In this document: positions 13,074 through 18,210 of the stretch, piece after piece | Layout of the letters: each line of letters opens with the position of its first letter | Numbering within the stretch: position 1 is the first letter of the stretch | From: Alphaproteobacteria bacterium | GTDB taxonomy: Bacteria; Pseudomonadota; Alphaproteobacteria; UBA8366 | Length of the DNA: 18,210 bases | Assembly (NCBI GenBank): GCA_029861675.1 | Contig: JAOTYV010000064.1 | Coordinates: 1 to 18,210 of the forward strand | Direction: 5' to 3' | Translations under genes and position numbers: made by a program | The notes under the pieces: generated by a model | Database searches by the model: none | Seen by the model: the letters and a program-made list of their open reading frames with translations, nothing else | What the model was told of the DNA's origin: nothing

Positions 13074-14708
13074 GTGATCCGCAAGCTATCCCCTTACGAC
13101 ACCGATCTCGACCGGGTGGATGCCAATTATCAGCCACTGACGCCCTTGACCTTCTTGAAACGCGCGGCGGCGGTATACCCCCGGAAGACCGCCATCATTC
13201 ATGGCGACTGGCGGATCGATTACGAGGAATTTTATGGCCGTTGCCGGCGCCTTGCCGATGTGCTGCAGCGCAGAGGGGTCGGGCGCGGCGACACCGTATC
13301 GGTGATGGGCGCCAATGTGCCGGCGTTGCTGGAAGCCCATTACGGCGCGCCGATGATCGGCGCGATCATCAATGCCCTCAATGTTCGGCTCGACGCGGCG
13401 ACCATCGCGTTCATCTTGGATCATGGCGAGGCCAGGGTTCTGCTGACCGACCGCGCTTTCTCGCCAACCGTGAAAGCGGCGCTGGCGCTGGCCAAATCCC
13501 GGCCATTGGTGATCGACATCGACGATCCGATGGCGGATGGCGGCGAGCTGTTGGGGGAGAGCGATTATGAATCCTTCATCGCGGCCGGCGATCCGGCGTT
13601 CGAATGGCGCTATCCGGCGGATGAGTGGGATGCGATCGCCCTCAACTACACCTCCGGCACGACCGGCAATCCCAAGGGCGTCGTATATCACCACCGGGGC
13701 GCGTATCTGAATTCGCTCGGGTCGGCGATCAGTTTCGGCTTCGATCAGGACACGGTCTATCTCTGGACCCTGCCGATGTTCCATTGCAACGGCTGGACGA
13801 ACACCTGGGGACTGTCGGCCGCCTGCGCGACGCATGTCTGCCTGCGCCAGGTCGAACCGGCGGAAGTGTTCGCGCTGATCGAGCAACATAAGGTGACCGA
13901 AATGAGCGGCGCGCCGATCGTGCTCAACATGCTGATGCACGCGCCCGATGCGGTGAAGCGGAAATTCACGCATGGCCCGATCAAGATTTTGACCGGCGGC
14001 GCGGCGCCGCCCAGCGCTATCCTGGCCGGAATGCAGGCGATGGGCTTCGACGTTCTGCACGGCTATGGGCTGACCGAATCTTTCGGTCCCTCCACCGCGT
14101 GTTTTTGGCAGGACGAGTGGGACGGCCTGTCGTTCGACGAACAGGTCGGCAAGATCGCCCGGCAAGGGGTCAATGTCGCGACGTTGGAAGATCAGCGGGT
14201 TATCGATCCGGAAACGATGACGGATGTCCCGGCCGACGGCGAGACGATCGGTGAGATCGCGTTGCGCGGCAATACCATCATGAAAGGCTATCTCAAGAAC
14301 CCCACGGCGACCGGCGAGGCCTTCGAAGGCGGCTGGTTTCACACCGGCGACCTTGCCGTGCTGCACGGGGACGGCTATGCGGAAATCAAGGACCGCGCCA
14401 AGGACATCATCATTTCGGGCGGCGAGAATATCTCGAGCCTCGAAGTGGAAGACGTGCTGTACGGGCATCCGGAAATCATGGAGGCGGCGGTGGTCGCCCG
14501 GCCGGATGAGAAATGGGGCGAGACGCCGTGTGCGTTCGTGACGCTCGTGACCGAAGCGGCGTTAAACGATCAGGATGTCGTCGACTATTGCCGTGACAAC
14601 CTGGCGCATTACAAATGCCCGAAGACGATCGTGTTCGGCCCATTGCCGAAGACGTCGACCGGCAAAATTCAGAAATTCGTGCTGCGCGAACGCGCAAGGG
14701 AGATGTGA
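13074..14708 (+). CDS. Acyl-CoA synthetase (AMP-forming), LvaE-like position in the operon
   Basis: This 544-residue ANL-superfamily ligase activates a carboxylic acid to its CoA thioester through an acyl-adenylate. Visible motifs are the P-loop YTSGTTGNPKG (192-202), the FHCNGW motif (236-241) seen in the medium-chain/AlkK-DmdB branch, the adenylate-binding YGLTE (331-335), TGD (424-426), the hinge region DRAKDIIISGGENIS (440-454) and the catalytic lysine 531 in PKTSTGKIQK. The start is GTG 13074, set by the Shine-Dalgarno. Substrate preference cannot be read from the sequence. It is the first gene of the plus-strand operon, and its TGA is immediately followed by the ATG of the SDR. By analogy with LvaE of Pseudomonas putida it would activate a 4-oxo or 4-hydroxy acid for the downstream kinase and dehydrogenase, but a plain fatty acid is not excluded. 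Confidence 0.93.
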   Translation: MIRKLSPYDTDLDRVDANYQPLTPLTFLKRAAAVYPRKTAIIHGDWRIDYEEFYGRCRRLADVLQRRGVGRGDTVSVMGANVPALLEAHYGAPMIGAIINALNVRLDAATIAFILDHGEARVLLTDRAFSPTVKAALALAKSRPLVIDIDDPMADGGELLGESDYESFIAAGDPAFEWRYPADEWDAIALNYTSGTTGNPKGVVYHHRGAYLNSLGSAISFGFDQDTVYLWTLPMFHCNGWTNTWGLSAACATHVCLRQVEPAEVFALIEQHKVTEMSGAPIVLNMLMHAPDAVKRKFTHGPIKILTGGAAPPSAILAGMQAMGFDVLHGYGLTESFGPSTACFWQDEWDGLSFDEQVGKIARQGVNVATLEDQRVIDPETMTDVPADGETIGEIALRGNTIMKGYLKNPTATGEAFEGGWFHTGDLAVLHGDGYAEIKDRAKDIIISGGENISSLEVEDVLYGHPEIMEAAVVARPDEKWGETPCAFVTLVTEAALNDQDVVDYCRDNLAHYKCPKTIVFGPLPKTSTGKIQKFVLRERAREM

Positions 14709-15473
14709 ATGAGCGGCCATAATCTGCAAGGCCGGCGGATCCTGATAACCGGCGCGTCCAGCGGGCTCGGACGGCATTTTGCGTTGACCCTAGCGCGGCA
14801 AGGCGCGCGGCTGGCGCTGGCCGCGCGGCGCATGGATCTACTCGAAAGTCTGACCGAGGAAATATCCGCGGCCGGGGGCGAGGCGGTGGCGATCCACCTC
14901 GATGTGACGGACCCGGCGAGCATCGAGGCGGTGGTGTCGCAAACCGTGGATGCGTTCGGCGGGATCGATATTCTCGTCAACAATTCCGGTGTGGCGCCGT
15001 CGGACATGGCGATCGACGTTACGGAGGAGACCTGGGACCGGGTCATGGACACCAACCTCAAGGGGGTCTGGCTGATGTCCCAGGCAGCCGCGCGCGCCAT
15101 GATCGACGGCGGCAACGCCGGCAACATCATCAACATTGCGTCCGTGCTGGCGATCCGCTCGCAAAAGGGTACGACGCCCTACGGCGTGTCCAAGGCGGGG
15201 CTGGTGCAAATGACCAAGTCGCTGGCGGTTGAATGGGCGCGCTTCGGCATCCGGGTCAACGCCATCGCGCCCGGCTATTTCGCGACCGATATCGCCAAAC
15301 AATACATCGAGAGCGATGCCGGGCAGCGGATGGTCAAGAACGTCCCGCAGCGCCGCTATGGATCGGCGGAAGACCTGGACGGCGTGCTTTTGTTGCTGGC
15401 GGGTGACGGCTCACGCTATATGACCGGTGTGTTCATCCCGGTCGATGGCGGGCACAGCTTGGCGCTGCCGTAA
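14709..15473 (+). CDS. Short-chain dehydrogenase/reductase (SDR), LvaD-like position
   Basis: This 254-residue classical SDR has the Rossmann motif TGASSGLG (14-21). NNSG (91-94) stands where most members have NNAG, and the catalytic residues are Asn116, Ser145 (IASV), Tyr158 and Lys162 (YGVSK). The PGYFATD segment after about 193 and a C-terminal PVDGGHSL complete the family picture. Coenzyme type is uncertain: Ala-Ala-Arg-Arg at 38-41 after beta-2 leans towards NADP(H). Translation is tightly coupled to the ligase: the start codon abuts its stop, and AAGGGAG inside the ligase end serves as SD. In the levulinate operon the SDR (LvaD) reduces the 4-oxo group of levulinyl-CoA to 4-hydroxyvaleryl-CoA, and I infer a similar oxo/hydroxy interconversion here. 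A 3-hydroxyacyl dehydrogenase role is the main alternative. Confidence 0.92.
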   Translation: MSGHNLQGRRILITGASSGLGRHFALTLARQGARLALAARRMDLLESLTEEISAAGGEAVAIHLDVTDPASIEAVVSQTVDAFGGIDILVNNSGVAPSDMAIDVTEETWDRVMDTNLKGVWLMSQAAARAMIDGGNAGNIINIASVLAIRSQKGTTPYGVSKAGLVQMTKSLAVEWARFGIRVNAIAPGYFATDIAKQYIESDAGQRMVKNVPQRRYGSAEDLDGVLLLLAGDGSRYMTGVFIPVDGGHSLALP

Positions 15474-15522
15474 CGCGGCCGCATGATAACGAACCAACCA
15501 ACGCAACATCAGGGAGGGCGGC

Positions 15523-15852
15523 ATGATCGTCGACAAGCGAATCTACAGCCTGAAGCCGGGCGGTGTCCCGATCTATATGAAGATCTATGAGGAATTCGGC
15601 CTGAAGCCGCAAACGCGCCATCTCGGCCAGCCGCTTGGCTGGTATTTCAGCGAGGTCGGCACATTGAATCAGATCACCCATCTCTGGGGCTACGAGGACC
15701 TTGCCGACCGTACCGCGAAACGGGCCGCCATGGGCGCCGATCCGGACTGGCAGGTCTACATCAAGAAAATGGGCGAGGCGGGCATTCTTCTGAAGCAGGA
15801 GAACCAAATCCTGGTCGCCGCGCCATGGTCACCCGATCCGCGAGGAAAGTAG
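15523..15852 (+). CDS. NIPSNAP-family protein
   Basis: This 109-residue protein belongs to the NIPSNAP family (dimeric ferredoxin-like alpha/beta-barrel fold). The pattern VDKRIYSLKPGGVPIYMKIY at 3-22 and GYEDLADRTAKRAAM near 56-70 is typical: a beta strand, a helix, then the L-W-x-Y-E-D-L strand and helix. It has a strong AGGGAGG SD and lies 49 nt after the SDR and 3 nt before the dehydrogenase, clearly within the operon. Bacterial NIPSNAP proteins are often found in catabolic operons but mostly lack an assigned reaction. It has no counterpart in the Pseudomonas lva operon as I recall it. A small-molecule-binding or auxiliary role for the CoA intermediates is possible, but no function can be assigned. 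Confidence 0.85.
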   Translation: MIVDKRIYSLKPGGVPIYMKIYEEFGLKPQTRHLGQPLGWYFSEVGTLNQITHLWGYEDLADRTAKRAAMGADPDWQVYIKKMGEAGILLKQENQILVAAPWSPDPRGK

Positions 15853-15855
15853 CCG

Positions 15856-17052
15856 ATGGAATTCACTGTCAGCCCCAAAATCGAAGAAACCTGCCGAAAT
15901 ATCAAAGCGTTCGTAGACGATCATATCATTCCGCTCGAATCGGATCCGGCGAATTTCGACGCCCATGAAAACATCGCAGCGGAGCCGCTCGAGCGCCTCA
16001 AGAACTTGGCGAAGCAGCAGGGCATCTGGTCCTTGTCGATGCCCAAGGACTGGGGCGGGCAGGGATACACGATGGCGGAAATCGCGCCCTGCTACGAAGA
16101 GATGAACCGCGCGATCTTCGGGCCGGTCTGTTTCAACGCGTCCGCGCCCGATGACGGCAACATGCGGGTGTTGAGCCAGGTCGCGCGGGAGGATCAGAAG
16201 GAGAAATGGCTCCGGCCGATCATCGAAGGAAAGATCCGTTCGTCCTTCATCATGACCGAACCCCATCCGGGCTCCGGCTCGGACCCGATGATGATGCGGA
16301 CCAAGGCCGAGAAGAAGGGCGGTAAATGGATCATCAACGGCCATAAATGGTATATCACCGGCGCCGAGACGGCCGAGCATTTCATTTTGATGGCGCGTAC
16401 ATCGGATGATCCGCGGCGCGGCCTGACGGCGTTCCTGTTCCATCGCGACACACCGGGTTGGCGGATCGAGCGGCGCATCGAAATCATGGGACCGGAGGAG
16501 CACGGCGGCCACTGCGAGCTGTTCTTCGAAAACATGGAGATCCCGGACGAAGACCGGCTGATGGAGGTGGGCGACGGCCTGAAGGTCACACAGATCCGGC
16601 TGGGCCCGGCACGGCTGACCCACTGCATGCGCTGGCTCGGCCTGTGCAAGCGGTCGTTGGAGATCGCCACGGAATATGTCAACCGGCGCGAAGGCTTCGG
16701 CATGAAGCTGGCGGACCGGGAAAGCGTGCAATTCCTGCTCGGTGAAGCCGCGATGGATATCCAGATCAGCCGGATGCTGGTGATGCATGCCGCGTGGAAG
16801 CTCGACCAGGGCGATTTCGCGCGCAAAGAGGTCTCCATGGCAAAAATCCATGCGGCGGACACCCTGCACAAGGCGGTCGATACGGCAATTCAACTGAACG
16901 GTGCGCGCGGTTATTCCAAGGACACGGTACTGGAATGGATTTACCGCTATGCGCGGCAGGCGCGCCTGGTCGACGGCGCGTCCGAAGTGCACAAAATGGT
17001 GCTCGCACGGAACCTCTATGCGCAGGGCAACGATTTCTGGTCATGGGGTTAG
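15856..17052 (+). CDS. ACAD10/11-type acyl-CoA dehydrogenase (LvaC-like)
   Basis: This 398-residue flavoprotein shows acyl-CoA dehydrogenase N-terminal, middle and C-terminal domains. FAD-binding signatures are FIMTEPHPGSGSDP (131-144) and WYITGAETAEHFILMAR (165-181). The ACAD10/11 subgroup is marked by RLGPARLTHCMRWLGLCKR (248-266), followed by REGFG (278-282), and by VDGASEVHKMVLAR (372-385), comparable to ADGPDEVH in animal ACAD11. The residue aligned with the usual catalytic Glu of medium-chain enzymes (YEGT) is therefore Asp373. In the LvaC/ACAD11 group the enzyme acts on a 4-phosphoacyl-CoA and releases phosphate, giving an enoyl or 3-hydroxyacyl-CoA usable by beta-oxidation. The SD AGGAAAG lies in the end of the NIPSNAP gene, and the kinase gene begins inside its last codons. 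Ordinary alpha,beta-dehydrogenation of another acyl-CoA remains possible. Confidence 0.9.
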   Translation: MEFTVSPKIEETCRNIKAFVDDHIIPLESDPANFDAHENIAAEPLERLKNLAKQQGIWSLSMPKDWGGQGYTMAEIAPCYEEMNRAIFGPVCFNASAPDDGNMRVLSQVAREDQKEKWLRPIIEGKIRSSFIMTEPHPGSGSDPMMMRTKAEKKGGKWIINGHKWYITGAETAEHFILMARTSDDPRRGLTAFLFHRDTPGWRIERRIEIMGPEEHGGHCELFFENMEIPDEDRLMEVGDGLKVTQIRLGPARLTHCMRWLGLCKRSLEIATEYVNRREGFGMKLADRESVQFLLGEAAMDIQISRMLVMHAAWKLDQGDFARKEVSMAKIHAADTLHKAVDTAIQLNGARGYSKDTVLEWIYRYARQARLVDGASEVHKMVLARNLYAQGNDFWSWG

Positions 17053-18080
17053 GCGACCCGGGCAGCTTCGAAAATCTCGCCGGCTTCCTGCGTGAACAGG
17101 CTGGCGCCGAGCATGTCGATATCGTTCGCCATGAACGCCTGAGCGGCGGCGCAATCCAGGAAAACCACGGAATCGACGTGGCGATCACCGGCGGCCCGAT
17201 GGCCGGGGTGCATGCCCTTGTGCTGCGCAGTGACGCGCCGTCGGGTCTCGCCGAGAGCCTTAGCCGTGCGCAGGAGTTCCGCATCATCGAGGTGGCGCAC
17301 GCGGCCGGCGTGACCGTACCGGAACCGCTTTGGCTGTGCGAAGATACCGCGCTGATCGGCCGCGTCTTCTATGTCATGAAACGTGTACCCGGGATCGCGG
17401 CGGCCCATCGCGTGGTGCGGGACGACGCCGTCGCCGGCAATCGGGACGGGCTTGCGGCCGAGTGCGGCGCGGCATTGGCGCAAATCCATCGGATCGTCCC
17501 CGACGACACCCGGCTTCAGTTCCTGGCCCTCCCGTCGCCGTCGCCGGCGTTGGCCGGCGTGGCGCGTTTTCGGCGATACCTCGACATGCTCGATCAGCCC
17601 CATCCCGGCTTCGAGTGGGGCTTGCGCTGGCTGGAAAGGAACGCGCCGGAGCCGGACGAGATTGTGCTCGCGCATCACGATTTCCGCACCGGCAACCTGA
17701 TGATCGAGGATGGCCATCTGACCGGCGTGCTCGATTGGGAGTTCGCGTGTTGGAGCGAACCGCATGAGGATATCGGCTGGTTGTGCGCACGCTGCTGGCG
17801 GTTCGGGGCGTGGCGGCTGGAGGCCGGGGGCATCGCCGACCGAGCACCGTTCTACCGGGCATATGAAGCGGCGTCGGGACGCACGGTCGATCCGGCGCGG
17901 GTCTATTACTGGGAGGTCTTCGCCCATATGCGCTGGGGTATTCTCGCGCTGCACCAGGGTGAGCGCCATCTGTCCGGCGGGGAGCCGTCGCTGCACTTGG
18001 CGCTGACCGGCCGCATGGCCGCGGAAATGGAGTTCGAGATGATCAAGATGACTTCGCCATCCGGGCGCGTTCCGACATGA
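17043..18080 (+). CDS. APH-fold phosphotransferase, candidate 4-hydroxyacyl-CoA kinase (LvaA / ACAD11 kinase-domain type)
   Basis: This 345-residue protein has the aminoglycoside-phosphotransferase fold. The catalytic loop is LAHHDFRTGNLM (209-220) with Asp213 and Asn218, and the metal-binding Asp is Asp231 in VLDWEFACW. The N-lobe stretch LVLRSDAPSG (59-68), EFRIIEVAHAAGVTVPEP (78-95), LCEDTALIGRVFYVM (98-112) closely follows the kinase domain of ACAD10/ACAD11. In that group it phosphorylates the 4-hydroxyl of a 4-hydroxyacyl-CoA with ATP. Antibiotic resistance is therefore unlikely. The ATG at 17043 overlaps the dehydrogenase by 10 nt. The same frame is open further upstream to 16794, but that part is a shadow of the dehydrogenase. 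No strong SD is seen, which suggests translational coupling. Its stop overlaps the next start as ATGA. Confidence 0.9.
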   Translation: MGLGDPGSFENLAGFLREQAGAEHVDIVRHERLSGGAIQENHGIDVAITGGPMAGVHALVLRSDAPSGLAESLSRAQEFRIIEVAHAAGVTVPEPLWLCEDTALIGRVFYVMKRVPGIAAAHRVVRDDAVAGNRDGLAAECGAALAQIHRIVPDDTRLQFLALPSPSPALAGVARFRRYLDMLDQPHPGFEWGLRWLERNAPEPDEIVLAHHDFRTGNLMIEDGHLTGVLDWEFACWSEPHEDIGWLCARCWRFGAWRLEAGGIADRAPFYRAYEAASGRTVDPARVYYWEVFAHMRWGILALHQGERHLSGGEPSLHLALTGRMAAEMEFEMIKMTSPSGRVPT

Positions 18081-18210
18081 TACGTGATCAACCGGACGCG
18101 ACCGACCTCCTGGCCATAGCGCGCACGATGTTGCGGGAGGAGGTGGCGCCCGGCCTGTCCGGCGACGCCCGGTTCAAGGTCCTGATGGTGGCCAACGCGA
18201 TGGCGATGGC
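18077..18210 (+). CDS. DUF6285-like protein, 5' part only (LvaB-like)
   Basis: Only the first 44-45 codons lie in the window; the gene runs off the right edge. It starts with ATG overlapping the kinase stop (ATGA, 4 nt). The visible protein begins MIRDQPDATDLLAIARTML and continues REEVAPGLSGDARFKVLMVA then NAMAMA. The pattern of an N-terminal helix, a basic R-F-K turn and a V-A-N-A-M-A helix resembles DUF6285 proteins, small partners encoded next to APH-type kinases. In Pseudomonas putida the small protein LvaB is needed with LvaA for 4-hydroxyvaleryl-CoA kinase activity; to my recollection LvaB falls in this family, though I cannot check it here. I infer a kinase subunit or cofactor protein, less surely than the other members because the gene is truncated. 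Confidence 0.65.
   Translation, partial: MIRDQPDATDLLAIARTMLREEVAPGLSGDARFKVLMVANAMAM

Noticed and set aside
13086..14468. A 460-codon open frame on the minus strand opposite the acyl-CoA synthetase
   Set aside because: It lies wholly antisense to a gene with all ANL motifs, has an Arg/His/Asp-rich shadow composition and matches no family I know.
15829..16992. A 387-codon open frame on the minus strand opposite the acyl-CoA dehydrogenase
   Set aside because: It is a shadow of a clear flavoprotein gene with no recognisable motifs.
16794..17042. An N-terminal extension of the APH-fold kinase open frame
   Set aside because: The 83 extra codons overlap the dehydrogenase and have Arg/Gly-rich shadow composition. 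The kinase family begins near the ATG at 17043.
17043..18080. An aminoglycoside resistance gene
   Set aside because: Although it has the APH fold, its N-lobe and neighbours match the ACAD10/11 and LvaA metabolic kinases.

Overview
The window is GC-rich, gene-dense chromosomal DNA that looks alphaproteobacterial, most likely Rhodospirillales-like. The reasons are the recG / sdhE / mfd arrangement, a DUF502 membrane protein convergent with recG, a TPR-glycosyltransferase starting MNRQQRRK, and two CtrA-type TTAA-N7-TTAA motifs in promoter regions. The taxon is an inference; no rRNA or tRNA is present. I see no insertion sequence, phage gene, CRISPR array or integrase.

Region 1 (58-4425, all minus strand) reads, in transcription order: a type III polyketide synthase, an ICMT-family membrane methyltransferase overlapping it by 4 nt, a Crp/Fnr-family regulator, and a TPR protein with a C-terminal GT9-like domain. 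The first two resemble the BpsA/BpsB (Bacillus) and SrsA/SrsB (Streptomyces) pairs, so they probably make and methylate an alkylpyrone or alkylresorcinol lipid.

Region 2 (4426-4703) is a 278-nt divergent promoter region with a CtrA-like site, a promoter candidate, an inverted repeat and two overlapping palindromes.

Region 3 (4704-12730) is the housekeeping core. It holds DUF502 (+), recG (-, convergent, 20-nt overlap), then sdhE and mfd (+, divergent from recG). Next come an FrnE/DsbA-like oxidoreductase (-, 4-nt convergent overlap with mfd) and a small protein with an Hpt-like phosphotransfer motif (-). The mfd start is ambiguous because its only good ATG lies inside sdhE.

Region 4 (12731-18210, plus strand after a 343-nt divergent promoter region) is the most interesting part. 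It is a tightly packed operon of acyl-CoA synthetase, SDR, NIPSNAP-family protein, ACAD10/11-type acyl-CoA dehydrogenase, APH-fold kinase, and the first 45 codons of a DUF6285-like protein. Apart from NIPSNAP, this is the gene set of the Pseudomonas putida levulinate pathway (LvaE, D, C, A, B). The kinase and dehydrogenase are separate-gene counterparts of the fused domains in animal ACAD11. I infer a pathway that activates a 4-oxo or 4-hydroxy acid to its CoA ester, reduces a 4-oxo group if present, phosphorylates the 4-hydroxyl, and removes phosphate to feed beta-oxidation. The real substrate is unknown, and the NIPSNAP gene is an unexplained addition.
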